Positions 13,588 to 25,779 of a stretch of DNA of 64,000 nt are shown here, in pieces. Position numbers and translations under genes: made by a program. The DNA comes from Microcebus murinus (taxonomy: Eukaryota; Chordata; Mammalia; Primates; Cheirogaleidae), in contig NC_134136.1 in assembly GCF_040939455.1 (NCBI RefSeq), positions 74,972,001-75,036,000 of the forward strand. The letters run 5' to 3'. Each line of letters opens with the position of its first letter. The stretch's first letter is position 1. The notes under the pieces were generated by a model, which was not told the DNA's origin, ran no database searches, and saw only the letters and a program-made list of their open reading frames with translations.

Positions 13588-13964
13588 CTGAGTATCACCT
13601 AAGTGGTCACATAGGTACTACAGTAATAGGTTATTGGGCAGGTGGGAAGGGGGAGGGGGGCGGGTATATACATATATAAGGAGTGAGATGTGCACCATCT
13701 GGGGGATGGTCATGCTGGAGACTCAGACTTGTGGGGGGAAGGGGGGGAATGGGCATTTATTGAAACGTTAAAATCTGTACCCCCATTATATGCTGAAATA
13801 AAAAAGTAAACAAAAATATATGTTTAGATTTGAAATTATTAATATGATGGCCTGGACTGAGGCAGTGGAAAACAGGATGGACAGAGGTTTTAAACAGTAT
13901 AGATTTTTCTTAAATGCAATTAATTGGAGGACTTTGTGACTTGTTATATATAGAAAGTGAAGAA

Positions 13965-14725
13965 AAGAAATAGCGATTATGGAAAACAGTTTAGAAGTTT
14001 CTGAAAAAACTAAAAACAGAATTACCATTGATCCAGAAATCCTACTACTGGATATATATCCAAAAGAAAGTAATTTTCTTCATTATTTTGAAGAGAAATT
14101 TCCACTCACGTGTTTATTGCAACACTATTCACAATAGCCAAGATATGGAATCATTCTAAGTGTCCATCAACAAATGAATGGATAAAGACAATATAGTATA
14201 TATACACAATTGAATACTATTCAGCCATTAGAAAGAATGAAGTCCTATCATTTGTGGCAACATGGGTGAGTCTGAAGAACATTAGGTTAAGGGAAATAAG
14301 TCAGGCACAGAAAGACAAATATTGCATGTTTTCACTCACATGAGGGAACTAAAAAAGTGGATTTCAAGGAGGTAGAAAGTTAATTGGTGGTTACTAGAGG
14401 CTGGAGAAGGTTAGAGGGGAGGGAAGAGGAGGTAAAGGTTGGTTAAAAGATACAAAATTACAGATAGATAGGATGATTAAGTTCTATTGTCCCCTAGTAT
14501 AGTTAGGTGCCTATAGTTAACAATAATTTATATTTTCATATAGGTGGAAGAGAGGATTTTGAATGTTCCCAACATGAAGTAATGATAATTGTTTGAGGTG
14601 ATGGATATGCTAATACCCCATTTGATCATTACACATTTTATACAAGTATTGAAATATCACACTGTAACCCATAAATATGTACAATTATTATGTGTCAATT
14701 AAAAAAAAAGAAAGGAAAGGAATGA
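13965..14725 (+). mobile_element. Older L1 3' end (L1MA/L1PB-like fragment)
   Basis: Begins with the tail of an ORF2 (GGAAAACAGTTTAGAAG, then AATCCTACTACTGGATATAT, AATACTATTCAGCCATTAG) and continues through a 3' UTR to CAATTATTATGTGTCAATT plus a short A-tract. This matches the general form of old placental/primate L1MA-L1PB 3' ends and is more diverged than the L1-A to L1-G copies. The subfamily is from memory. Confidence 0.75.
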
Positions 14726-16611
14726 ACTGAAAAATGTCTTAGATTGTCTTGCAAAATATCTGAGGAGGAGAAATTAAGTGTGCTCCTCTGCCAAGTCAGA
14801 GAAATGAATCAAGAACTAAGAGTCAATCAGTTGTTTATTGATGATAAACATGATTTGCTGTTTATATAGCAGTCAAAATATACACTACAGCAGAAGGATA
14901 TGGCATTTTCCCTCACCCAAGTTTGGGTTATGTATTCATTCAGCTAAATCAGATTTATTGAACCCTAACTGCTATTTGGCAGACACTGGGCCAGGAAACA
15001 AGGATAGAGTATTGAAAAGGAGATTCATTCCATGCCATCATAGAGCTTAATTTTACCAAATGAATAATCTGTTAAATTTATATTGCAACAATTCCCTGTT
15101 CTGTGTAGTTAATTTTGAGAAATTTTTATCATGGTATGGACTATAAATGTTTGCCATCTTGTTACATTGTAAAGCTACTGGGAGAGATATATGCATTGCT
15201 AGTATTTATTTTCAATACTCACTTAATATCCAGTCTCCCTTATAGTCACCAAAAATCTGTTTAAAAGAGCTTTGCCAACTGACTCCAAGCACTCAAACAA
15301 ATTATCATGATTAAATAAATATTAGGCACTGTCAGCACGGAGGTTGTGTTTTCAATTAAAATCAGTTATGGCTATTTTGATATATATTTCTCTTTGGGAT
15401 GAGTTTTCAGATAAAGTATGTGTTGCTAAATGAAGTGTGTCTGGCTGTTGATTAGATACAATGTGGAGCATGTAGAAAAGGTAAAAATGCTCAATGCAGA
15501 TAAGAAAAAGAATACAGCATGTCTATTTCATAGCTCCATATGTTTTGACTTATGTAAACTTATTATTGTGACCTCAAGAAGGTACTATGGTGGTAACTTG
15601 TCAGGTCTATATATGGTGATGCATTTGCAACCCTGAGGCTTCTGCAGGCCCATTTTTAAGTATTTAGTTTGCCATACACTCTTATTATTCAGCCTAAAAT
15701 TGTGGCTACCAGCAAGAATAAGACATAAGATTCCTCTTCTAGTCAGAACTGAAGATGTAACAGGAAATTGATACATGAGTGCTTTCATTGGGATGTTGGT
15801 TTCATTTGTGAAATTTAAGTCCCGGGAAAATAATGGATGGATCTTTAAGAAAGATTTATTCGTAAATATAAATTATAACAAGTTAAAACTGATAAATTAT
15901 GAATTACTATAAATGATAAATTATTTATTCATTTGAAAATGCTTACTATACTCCCAGTAGGAGGATTGATTTTACTAAGCCACTATGCTTTCCACAATCA
16001 CATTGAATTACAAGCTATGTAATGAGCTTATCTTTTCTAAAACCCAAGAAATTCTTCCTTCCTGAATTATTTCCATTTCCATTTGCTAGGGAGAGCAGTG
16101 CACAAAGACAGAGGCAACATGATTTCAGAACAGCTGCACCAGTCCTAGAGTGCCTACCTCCATATTCTTCATTATGTGAGGAAATAAAGGCCTTAAAGTT
16201 CCACGATTTTGGGGGGTAGAAGGATTCTTGGATTCAGACAAATGCAATCACTGCAGTAATGCAAAGGCATCCCATCCAAGACAAGGTTTTTTTTTTTCCT
16301 AGATACACACATTCTAATTGAAAAAAAGATCCAAACATGTACATGATTTTTTAAAATGCCTGTTAAATATGTGAGCATGGTACACAGTCCAAATATTAAT
16401 AATTTAAAATTTCTTCCTATATATGTCATATTTTATGTAAATAAGTATATTTTTCAGTTGTGTTTTCTAATTCATTGTTGTGTATATAAAGGTAAGCTAT
16501 TGTTGTGTTTATTTTATTTTTTTATTTTGTTTATTTAAAAAAATTGTAACCAGTCTTTTTGCTGAAATCTCTTATTGTCTAACAATTTCCCAGTTGACTC
16601 TCACAAATGAT
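14726..16611. other. Intervening sequence, no gene seen
   Basis: AT-rich DNA. About 14935-15050 resembles an L2-type 3' fragment (ATTCATTCAGCTAAATC...GCAGACACTGGGCCAGG). Nothing else supported. Short frames at 15430-15636 and 16022-16219 have no recognisable product. Confidence 0.4.
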
Positions 16612-16999
16612 CAACTGACAGGGAAAAATCCCCACCCCAGGGCCCCATGGCTGAACTCACTACTGATTGGATACTTTTGAATCCCACTGCTGATTGGACG
16701 TAAAGCTTGTTGCTGATTGGATATTAAAGCTTGTTGCTAATTGGACGCTTTTTGAATCCCACAGCTGATTGGGTAATTCCTCATGCACATAGTTGATTGG
16801 TTGTGTGTAACCCCAAGAAGTGTATAAAACTGGAGGAGAACAAGCAAGTGGTGCTCAGAATTTGGTGGCATGCCCCTGTGAGCCTGCCGACAGAATAAAG
16901 GCTGATTCTCCAACCCTCTGTGTGCTGCTCGGTTCTTTCCCTGGTCAGTCACTGTTAACACTTGCTGTTATACTTGCTGTACACTTGCTGAAACACAAC
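16612..16999 (+). mobile_element. Solo LTR related to the 25-30 kb provirus, CAAC duplications
   Basis: LTR proper is 16616 (TGACAGGG...) to 16995 (...GAAACA), flanked by a perfect 4-bp duplication CAAC (16612-16615 and 16996-16999). It shares with the minus-strand provirus LTR the GATTGG/AAAGCTTGTTG repeat motif (about 16660-16745), the TTTTTGAATCCCAC motif, a TATA-like GTATAAAAC (about 16821-16829), the GAATAAAGGCTG polyadenylation region (about 16893) and the TGCTGCTCGGTTCTTTCCCTG stretch. U3 is several hundred bases shorter or deleted relative to 29513-30047. It is probably the product of LTR-LTR recombination. Confidence 0.88.
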
Positions 17000-17208
17000 C
17001 ATAACTCCTAAAAAAAACGATAATTTTCACTTTTGTTTTACAGTTATTGTACCTCTTTCCTAACAGTATTACCTGGTATCTCCAAAAACTGTGTAATATT
17101 AGAGTGGTTGGGGGTATCCGTGTCTTGTTTTTGACATTATTAAAAATATCACTAGCATTTTACCATCAAGTATAATGCATTGATTGGGGGAGGTGGTATG
17201 TGGTTGAG

Positions 17209-17251
<43 letters not shown>

Positions 17252-18123
17252 CATGTGATCTATTCTAATTTTAGTAAGATTTTATGAGGAAACACTGACA
17301 TTTATAAAGTGACTTTTCCATATTTATGAAAATGTTCAAAGGATTTTCTCATTCAATCTATTAGTGTGGTGAATTATATTAATAAATTCCCTAATATGAA
17401 ACCATTCATATTTCCCACACAGCTATCTTCTTTTTTTTTTTTTTCTTCAGTATACGGATGAACTCTATTTGATGACATTTGTTTAGGGTGTTATCACTGA
17501 AATCCCTAAATTTGACTGGCTCTTAGTTTTCTTTTTTTTTCTTTCTTTTTTTTTTTTTTTTGCTATCCTTGTTCAGTTTTGATGTTGAAAATATAATGAC
17601 TTCATTAAAACATTAGAAATTTTTCTTTTATGTTCTGGAAAATTTTAAATGAAAATGGAGCTATCGTCCTTTAAATATTTAGGAAAATTCAACAGTGAAT
17701 CTTCCTGGGCCTAGTGCTTTTAAAGGGGCAGCTCTTAAATAACTTTTACAACTTTCTTCCATGTTTTTCATTCTCTTTGTTTTCAGTTGTTTCAAAAAAG
17801 TGATATTGTTAGAGACATAATTACTATATTTGTAATAAAAATATTCTCTATAAGAAGTCTAAGTCAGGAGTGTGCATCACTTTTGTGTTTGGAGCTTTTC
17901 TAAAATACTTTTTCTAAAATATAAACTTGTAGGTCCCACTCCCAGAGATTCTTATTCAATAGGGCTGCAGAGAAGCCCAGGTTTTTGTTTGTTTTTTTTT
18001 TTTTAGTTTTAATAAGCTTCTCAGGAAATTCTGGTGTACTTGTCAAAAAAGATCTCTAATTTTTCTTCTAGATCTAACATTTTGACTTTATAACTTATGA
18101 AAAGATTCTTTTAAAAAAGCAGA
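17000..18123. other. Intervening sequence, no gene seen
   Basis: AT-rich. Contains the GT microsatellite at 17211-17250 and several T-tracts (about 17430-17445, 17535-17560, 17990-18004). No coding signal. Confidence 0.4.
17211..17250. repeat. (GT)20 microsatellite
   Basis: Twenty uninterrupted GT units seen directly. Likely length-polymorphic. Confidence 0.98.
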
Positions 18124-18301
18124 GGCCAGGTGTGGTGGCTCACACCTGTATCCCCAGCACTTTGCGAGGCTGAGGCAGAAGGATCACTTGAGCCCAGGAG
18201 TTTGAGGTTGCAGTCAGCTATGATCACACCAAAACACTCTAGCCCAGACAACAGATCAAGAACCTGTCTGAACAAAATAAATAAATAAATAAACAAATAA
18301 A
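18124..18301 (+). mobile_element. Alu-related monomer (7SL-derived SINE)
   Basis: Starts GGCCAGGTGTGGTGGCTCAC, has the pol III box A/B-like segments, then GAGGTTGCAGTCAGCTATGA and ends in a (AAAT)n-rich tail. Only one 7SL arm of about 150 bp is present, with no second arm. Such monomers are typical of primates, especially strepsirrhines. No clear duplication found. Confidence 0.85.
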
Positions 18302-18477
18302 GAATAGAGCACCTAGTGCCAAAGAAGCTACCCACTGAGTCTGAGATATTTTCATAACATTTTGCTCAATACCTTTTATAATTTTCAAATTATAAAATAT
18401 ATGGAAAAATTTATCAAAGAGTTGCACTGACTCAGAATCACATCCTTTATTGTCTCCCTTCTCTTGCCTCCACCACA

Positions 18478-18775
18478 GACACGCACACACACCCAAGTAC
18501 ACAGGCACACACAAACAAACACATACAGGCATACTCACATAAACATGCATATGTACACATGCATACTTATATGCAACCATGAACACACACTCTACTTCCA
18601 CATTCAAAATCATGCAGTGTCCATGTGAACACATGAGGATATATACACTAACATAAACATGTATGCACATATAAATTCAGATACACATAAATATATGTTC
18701 CCATTATTATATATGTGCACATTCATGCTTGTACAGATAAGCACATACATGGGCAGACACATACACATACTGTAA
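18478..18775. repeat. Degenerate CA/CATA-rich simple repeat
   Basis: Dense ACACAC, ACATAC and ATACAC runs with interruptions. It creates a long but meaningless minus-strand open frame (18239-18670). Confidence 0.75.
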
Positions 18776-18779
18776 CAAA

Positions 18780-18960
18780 GTATAGTATAAAGGACAAGGG
18801 CCTAGGTTAGACCTAGGCCCAAATCCATGCTGCGCCAGTGACTTGACTAGCTATAAGATCTTTCTGATGCTCTGTTTGCTCATAATGTTACTATCTATGC
18901 CTCACTAAAACATAGCAAGAATCAAAATATAAAGGTATCTGGAAGCACTCTGCAGCCTGA
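18780..18960 (+). mobile_element. MIR-like SINE fragment
   Basis: Resembles the plus-strand MIR body: AGTATAAAGGACAAGGGCCTAG near the start, then CCAGTGACTTGACTAGCTAT and a weak tail. Strongly diverged, assigned by pattern only. Confidence 0.5.
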
Positions 18961-19039
18961 AAAGTTCTATTCAATCATGTATCACTATATTACAATATCG
19001 CTTTTTTCAAGAAACTTGGTTTCCTTACAAAACCATTCA

Positions 19040-19190
19040 GTGTGATTTGTACATCTGGTAGCAATTCCCTTTTACAGATGTAAAATCTGAGCCACAGAGA
19101 GTTTTAACTTAACCCAACCTGTGAAGCAAGTATGGTAGAAGTTGTGTTCTAACCCTGGTCTCCTACCTCTGGGAGCCTTGCTCCAAGGAT
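19040..19190 (-). mobile_element. MIR-like SINE fragment
   Basis: Reverse-orientation MIR pattern: CCCTTTTACAGATGTAAAAT, then CTGAGCCACAGAGAG and TTCTAACCCTGGTCTCC. Confidence 0.55.
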
Positions 19191-20104
19191 CATCAGTGTT
19201 TATAATGTGCCTTCTGGGGCTACCAGGCTGATGCCATAAAGGACATTGCACTCTGATGGCAATTTAAACTTAACAACTTTTAGGTTTTAAAAAAATTGGC
19301 TTAAGATAGTACGTGGAAATATTTACTATAGATGTGACTCAGGGGACCACAGAGCCCTCTACTATACTTATATTTCTTCTGAAAGCCAAAAAAAAAAAAT
19401 TAATTAAATAAATACGTGAGTATGAAAAATGCATTGTTGGAGAATATACAATTATACTGCCCATATGTTTGAATTTGAAGTTATGCTACCTTGAGAAGCT
19501 CAGAATTGCAAAGGCATGAGAAATTTATTGCTTAGTTCCCTTGCCCAGAATAGCATTCATTCCATTTTAAATGTCACTGAAGTACATTTATGTCAAAATA
19601 ATAAAAATATATATACCTAATCAGACTGACAATGACCCAGTGATCAGCACTAGGCCAAAATTATTCGATGAAGTATCTGCCATGCAAATTTATGGGGAAC
19701 TTAACAAAGATGATATCTCATCTCATCAGACGTCACAGCAATTTTTCAAAGGCAAAAAGTGTCTTGTGTGTAAAAAAAAGTTCTTTTGAGGTTATATGAA
19801 CGATTTCAATATCTAGAATAGATTTTGCTCACGATTCATAGAAAGAATTTTGAAACAGTCTATATTTCAGATCAATACAAAGCTCTCTTATCACCATTCA
19901 AGATGACAGAAAATAAAAGAAATAGCTCTAGACGCTTAAGAAGAGCATCATAACAATGTTATGATGTTTTCTGTTGTAAAAGCAGAATAATTTTAAGTAA
20001 TTCTGGAGATAAATTTCACATTCTTTACAAGCCAATTCACTTACAATAAAGAAATAAAATATGCACAGAAAGAAACTATGGGTCTAATTAGAACAAATAT
20101 TTTT

Positions 20105-20290
20105 CCAGCATTTTTGAAGTTCACACAGTGCTTTTCCCGGTATCATCTCATTGAATCCTCAGAATCACCCTGTAAAATAAACAAAGCAAGTATTATCTCT
20201 AATTTTTAGATAGCAACTGGGCTCAGGGTAGTTGGCTAGGCCAAGACTCCAAAGAGCCATAAGACAAATAAATGGAGCAAGAAAGTGCGT
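20105..20290 (-). mobile_element. MIR-like SINE fragment
   Basis: Reverse-orientation MIR pattern: ATCTCATTGAATCCTCAGAA, CACCCTGTAAAATAAAC, then TAGATAGCAACTGGGCTCAG. Confidence 0.55.
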
Positions 20291-22339
20291 AAAAGCTACA
20301 GGAAACAAAGCATGTTCTCTGGAATGCTTTGCTATTGTCAGATTAGATTTTGAAATCTGCGGTACAGTGATTTTCAAACTTGGCTGCGCATTGGAATCAC
20401 CCATGGAGTTGTAAAAAGTAAATAAATACTGATGTGCGGTTTTGTCTCCTTGTGACTCTGACTACCCTGGGATAGAGCCCAGGCATCAGAATTTCTTAAA
20501 GCAAACTAGAGGACTATAATTTGTAGCAGTTTAGGAACTATTGGCCTAGAACACCACATTAGACCTTAGAACTAAGATCTTTATTATCTGTGTTATTGAA
20601 CTAAAGGTACAGCAATATCTTAATGCTCATAAAAAGTTCAAAGAACTGAAGCTTTCTTTCATTCAAGGAATGATACATGCTTGGCTTTATGGGAGATCAC
20701 ACATGAGCCCTCCCTCAGAGGATTCACAGACGAGTAAAAGAGACAGGCATGTATTCAGTAACCATATTACAATTTTGTACACATGTTACTTATGGTATGA
20801 ACCAAATGCTATAAATTTTAGACAAAAAAGTTAATTTGGATACTGAGAGAAATTAGGAGAAATTCCAAAAAAGAAGGCAATTATTCAGCTGGCCTCTGAA
20901 AGATAAGTGAGAGTGCTAGGCTAAGGGTAGAACAACATTTGAGATTTGGGGGGTAGGGGCTGCAGTAGGATGTAGAGAGGAAAATGAGGTGGGGGAGAGA
21001 AAGGGGAGGAATCTGATAAGGCTTAATTATAGGATTGATCCATGGAGCAAGAAAAGACTAGTCTAGAAAGGTAGGTTCATTTGTTCATATTATTAATATT
21101 ATTTTAAGTAATAGGTTCATATGCTTAAAAAAATCATACCATTCAAATGTCTATTTAATAAAAATAGTTAAATTCCTGGTTTCCAATTTTCAAATAGTAG
21201 TTGACAGTTTCTAGTATATCATTTCACAGATATTTTATGCATATACATACTTAGTGGATCCAACTCTCAATATGCAAGAATAGGTGTTCCAAATATGGAA
21301 TTGTAGTTCTTGCATAGCTGTAGTAAATTTTTATGCGAGCCTCCACTCCCTCAGGTAGAGGCAATCTAGTCTCACATAAATTAACAATCTTTCTGACATA
21401 TACATAGAAACTCTCTCTCTCCTCTTTCTCTCCCCCCCCCCAAACCTTGCTAAGCCCTCAGGAAATTCAAAGAGAAGTCCTTTTGCCACTTCTGTGCTGC
21501 TCTGAGGAACAAATCATGTTTCCCACTATCTTCTTGCAATTCAGGGATAATGCTGTGAAGCCAGCTCAGGTCCAACTGCTTATGCCAGAATTATAAAGAG
21601 GTGCCATGCAAATGTATTTTGTGTGGCCAGGCAATGTTCTCCTTTGTTGCTTATTTGTTTGCTTTAAATGTAAACTAGTTGGCAACATTTAAACATCAGG
21701 ATATTTCAAATAAGTTTAAATATCTAGTTTCTCAGAAAAATCAAAATATCTAGCAACATTGGATCTACATTATCATGTGGCAAAAATTTTCAGCAACTGG
21801 TCATCATAGCATGAGTTCTCCAGTTTGATTATCCCCAAAAGGCCAATGACATTAATTTACATTCCTAGCCTGTTAACATGTAGAAATGTAAGCTTTTAGC
21901 TTATATCATAAACATACGTCATATTTGTTTTCTTTTCTAGGTTTTTGCATCTTCTTTAAGCTCTATTTGGGAAATTATATATACATCACCTGTCACTTTT
22001 CAACTCTTATTAATCATAACTTATCACAGGAATTCCTAAGATATTTTTCCTCTGAGTTTTCCCCTTGCACTCTCCTTATCACCTGTCTAATCTAGAGAAG
22101 TGTCTTGAGTTGATTATAAGCACCATTCTTAGATCATCTGAAGTTACACAGTGCTTCTATACACCTATATTTGCCTTTTCTGTTTCTCCATAGGCTTCGA
22201 AATTCAATGGCCAGGAAAATGATTATTTATGTCTCCTGAATTATCCTTTCCTTCAGATATGAAATAAAAATCCCTTAGCTCTTGTCTGAATGAGAGAAAG
22301 GATAATAGGGTAAAAGGAAGCAGGGAAAAATAAGTTAGT

Positions 22340-22800
22340 ATATATTATTTTGATTGATACATATGCATATATATGTGTATCCCCTTTGCACAAACAGAAG
22401 CATATGCATATTTGTGTGTGTATATATATTTTTTCTTAAATTACATTTGTTTCATTTAACAACATATCTTAGATATTATTTCACAATAATGTATTTATGT
22501 GTGTATTCTTTTTATCAACTGTATAATACTCCTATGTGCAGATAAGTCCTAACAATACACTGCAGTAAACATTTAAACAACGTTCTCTGTACATGTATGT
22601 AAATATTTCCATAAGATAAATCCCTAGAAGCAATGCTGCTGGTCAAAGAATGGGTGATTGTTTTTCATTTTCGTAAGTATTACCAAGTCACAGTCATCAA
22701 TAAAAGGTACACCAATTACAATACCTTTGATACTTTAAGAGCATGCCTGTTTCTCCTTATATTCCCCAGTATGTTATATTTTTATTATTATCATCATATC
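22340..22800 (-). mobile_element. Ancient L1 3'-region-like fragment
   Basis: Pattern of the old mammalian L1 antisense 3' end: TCCATAAGATAAATCCCTAG, GCTGGTCAAAGAATGGGTGA, then CTGTTTCTCCTTATATTCCC. Strongly diverged; orientation and limits approximate. Confidence 0.45.
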
Positions 22801-24104
22801 TTCAGCAATATGATATAGTAGAATCGAGTTTTTCTTCCAATTTGTATTTCTATAGTTGTGAGGGGGTCTGAACAGTACATCAAGCAGTATGCATGGTTAG
22901 TGGATGAGGGAGCCAGCACATAGTTTCTGTTTTCCCCATGTGTCTTAGCATGTGGCATTTTGACTGTTATCTCTTAAATCTTTTCTTTACAGGCTCATCA
23001 GGTACTCATCAAAAACACCATTTGCAGAGACTGCCCCAAGAGAAGCAATTGTCCTCCTCCCCATCCCAATGCTCCACAACCACCACCACAGACAAGCCCT
23101 AGCCAGCAAGGCCTTTGGGCCATGATCAGAACTCAATTTGGGAGAAATAATGCTGGAACACTGACTGTAAAGTTGAGAGTTGAAAGACTGGAGGCAGGGG
23201 AGACAAGTTAGGTAGCAGTGGCAATCCTTCAAGGGAAGATGAAAAAGTCCAAACTTTTATCGGAAGTGGAAACAGACAAGATATTTTGAAGCCACATAGA
23301 GAGAGAAACTCAACAGGACCCAGTAAGTCATTTAACATAATGGCAGATAAAGAGGGAGGCTTCAGAGGTAGTTGATGCTAAAATTGTGGTCTTGTACTGC
23401 TACGTCAATGATGAAGCTCTTAAACCAATTCAGCAAACATAGAAAGTGGAAGAGAATTGCTTCCTTTTACAAAGGATAATTAATTTACTTTTCAACATTT
23501 TGACTCTAAGATGCCTACAAGGTATCCAAGTGGAAAAGCTCAGGAGCCATTTAAAATTGGGGTCTGGAACACAAGAGAAAAGAGAAGTTATCTGTATTTA
23601 AAATTTTATATAAGAAAAGTTAAATATAAAGAAATTCAGCATAAGTTCTATATTTAAACATTTTAATGGAAAAGAAGATAAAATAGTTAAAAGTACTGAA
23701 GAAAAATAAAATACCTGAGGTATTATACTAAACTAGAATCAAATAGGCTTATGCATTTTATTAAAATGTTTTTAAATTTTTCCATCTTGCAACTGTGTCT
23801 ATAAAACAAGGACAATAAAGGAAATTATTACTTGATTAAGCACAATAAAAAATGATTTTCCATAAAGACTCCTACAACCACAAAGCCTGGGTATCTAATC
23901 TCTTCCTCCCCCACCACCCCCCCAAAGGAGAAGACGATAGCTGCATTTTTATAGAATCTTGGTGTGAAAGAGACATTTCTAAGCAGAAACCAAAGTAGAA
24001 ACCTCAAGGAAAAATATTACTAGATTTGACTACCTGCATGGAAAGCTTTGTAAAGCTCCTGCATGACAAAAAAGAAAGCATTAAAAATAGCATGTAAATG
24101 ATAA

Positions 24105-24847
24105 AATGGGGACAGATTTGCAAAATATAACATACAAAGAGTTAATATGTTTATTTATACAAATCAATAAGAAAAAAATAACGATTCTCCCCAAACAGGC
24201 AAACAGATCAAATAGAGAATGCATAAGAGTGAAAGGGCAGTTAGCCAATAAATGTAGCAGAAAATACTCTATCTCAGAAGTAATCTAGGAAAATAATTTA
24301 AATTAAAATAACTAAACATTTTCACCTATGAAACAAGGTTGTAAAAAACAAGGATAACCTCTATGCAGGCAGTAAGTGTATTGAGATGGGTCTTCTCATG
24401 AACTACTAGTGGTGGCATAAATTGTACTACTTCCTATAGAGCAACTTGGCAATAGATATCAAAAGTCTTCAAAATGATCATGTGCTACAAATTGATCCTA
24501 AGAAAATAGGCCAAGGGTTGTAAGGATCTATGTTACAAGATGTGCATCACATTATAACAACAGGGGGTGGGTGAAATAAATTATGATGCAAAGCAATAAA
24601 ATGTAATTCAACTACTAAAAATAATTTTTCTAATAATATTTAATGACATAAAATGTTCAAAATTTAATGCTAAGTGACTAATGTATGATACTAAGCAGTT
24701 TATAGAGCACAATCCCATAAATATAAAGCTTTCTTTCTCTCTCTCCCTTTCCTCCCTTCCTCCTTCCCCACCATTACTCCCTCTCACATACTCAGCAATA
24801 ACTATAGGGAAATACCCAAAGATGCCCGTTGTGGTTATCCCTGGGTA
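24105..24847 (+). mobile_element. Old L1 (L1M-like) 3' region, left part, split by provirus
   Basis: Old L1 3' sequence including TAGAGCAACTTGGCAATAG, GATCCTAAGAAAATAGG and GTGGTTATCCCTGGGTAGTA. The retrovirus interrupts it; the repeat resumes at 30052 with GGATTACTATTGATTTATAT. A CT-rich tract sits at 24731-24770. Continuity across the insertion supports the proviral boundaries. Confidence 0.7.
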
Positions 24848-24851
24848 GTAG

Positions 24852-25378
24852 TGTTGTGGCAATGTGTACAGCCAGCGTTATAGCTCTTGTTACAGCTTTT
24901 ATTCGTTTTACCAGGGAAAGAACTGAGCGGCACACGAAGAGCCAGAAAACAGCCTTTATTCTTCTACAGCAGGCTCGGCACACCTAGTGTTACAGCTGTC
25001 TTCTCATCTTCCAATCTTCTGACCCTTCTGCTCCCCCTTCCTTGTTCTCCTCCTGCTTTTATATCCTTGGTAGGGCTCAAAAAGCGTCCAATCAACAACA
25101 AGCTTTAACATCCAATCAAAAACAGTGGGATTCAAAAATTACCCAATAGGGATCACGCAAGCAGCGTGGCCGGAAACAGGCAGTGGCACGTGGGCCTAGG
25201 GGCATTCCGGCACGCGGGGTCCCGAGGACACGTGGGGCCCCAGGCGGCTCTATGCTATGAGGCCCAGCCCCAGCAGCGTGCCCTCCAACTGGCCACACGC
25301 AGTGCTGGTCTGCGGAGATGTGGAGCTATGGGGAGGCGGTAAGCGGCCGCATCCAGAAGCCCGACATTTTCCATATCA
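24852..25378 (-). mobile_element. Provirus 3' LTR (527 bp)
   Basis: Read on the minus strand it starts TGATATGG and ends GCCACAACA. It holds two CCAAT boxes 24 bp apart (25088-25092 and 25112-25116 on plus), a TATA-like element and an AATAAA signal in GAATAAAGGCTG. Relative to the 5' LTR it lacks two 24-bp CCAAT units and has about 40 extra bp in U3 (around 25245-25290). Confidence 0.93.
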
Positions 25379-25390
25379 TTCCACCCTTTT
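25379..25390 (-). promoter_or_regulatory. Polypurine tract
   Basis: Minus strand AAAAGGGTGGAA lies directly before the TGATATGG start of the 3' LTR. This is the plus-strand DNA primer position of a retrovirus. One T interrupts the purine run. Confidence 0.85.
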
Positions 25391-25779
25391 GATGCCCTTA
25401 TCAGTTTACATAGAGGCATCAACCTCTCTATGAATCTAATAACTGCATTGGGCAAGCTGGTTACCATCAGAAGGATCTTTTAGCCCTTTGACTTTCGTAG
25501 TTATAATTCCTGATTGGTTTACATATTCTTCCCCAGAGAGCCCCAGCCAAGAACACAGAGGCACCCCATGTAAATCCAGAAAAGGATTACCAAAGCAAGT
25601 TAGCCCAGTCTGTTGGGGTGAAGGCCCTGAGTCCAATTCCCATGACAGTCCAGACCAGTGGTCCCATTGAGTTCTTGGCTTCTAAACAGATTTAGGGACA
25701 ATCCATATACATTGGTCCTTACATCTTGGGCATACCAGAGACCTTGGATGAGCACCCATAACTCTGCCCCCTGGGATGA
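25391..25779 (-). pseudogene. 3' internal remnant, possibly env
   Basis: About 390 bp between the RNase H remnant and the polypurine tract. Minus-strand pieces of 66 codons (25636-25436, containing the possible glycosylation motif NQSG and several Trp/Cys residues) and 70 codons (25467-25255, running into the LTR) are open, but I recognise no env landmark with certainty (no clear furin site, immunosuppressive-domain or CX6CC motif). The position is where env would be. If it is env, well over 80% of the gene is gone. Confidence 0.4.

Larger units (their letters stand above)
7618..13810 (+). mobile_element. L1-B: nearly full-length LINE-1 with target-site duplications
   Basis: Plus-strand L1, 5'-truncated inside its 5' UTR. 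It has ORF1 (8669-9675), ORF2 (9715-13587), and a 3' UTR with a G-rich tract (about 13648-13665 and 13732-13750) ending in TGAAATAAAAAAG. An imperfect duplication CAAAAATATATTTAG (7603-7617) / CAAAAATATATGTTTAG (13811-13827) flanks it and fixes the ends. The first ~80 bp match the 5' UTR of the sister copies poorly. ORFs are broken throughout. Confidence 0.93.
18302..24104. other. Long intergenic stretch with ancient repeats
   Basis: No gene supported. Degenerate CA/CATA-rich sequence occupies about 18478-18775. MIR-like fragments and an old L1-like fragment are listed separately. CT/C-rich tract at 21412-21441. The remaining DNA is AT-rich and unassigned; short frames there lack recognisable domains. 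Confidence 0.4.

Noticed and set aside
18239..18670. 143-codon minus-strand frame rich in Cys/Val/Met
   Set aside because: Generated by a CA/CATA-rich simple repeat and the Alu tail.
22987..23338. Two overlapping minus-strand frames with Cys-rich product
   Set aside because: No recognised domain or neighbour context; lengths are expected by chance.
25116..25467. Minus-strand frames across the 3' LTR as genes
   Set aside because: They read through LTR U3 sequence; no conserved product, except that 25467-25391 may hold the last part of env.
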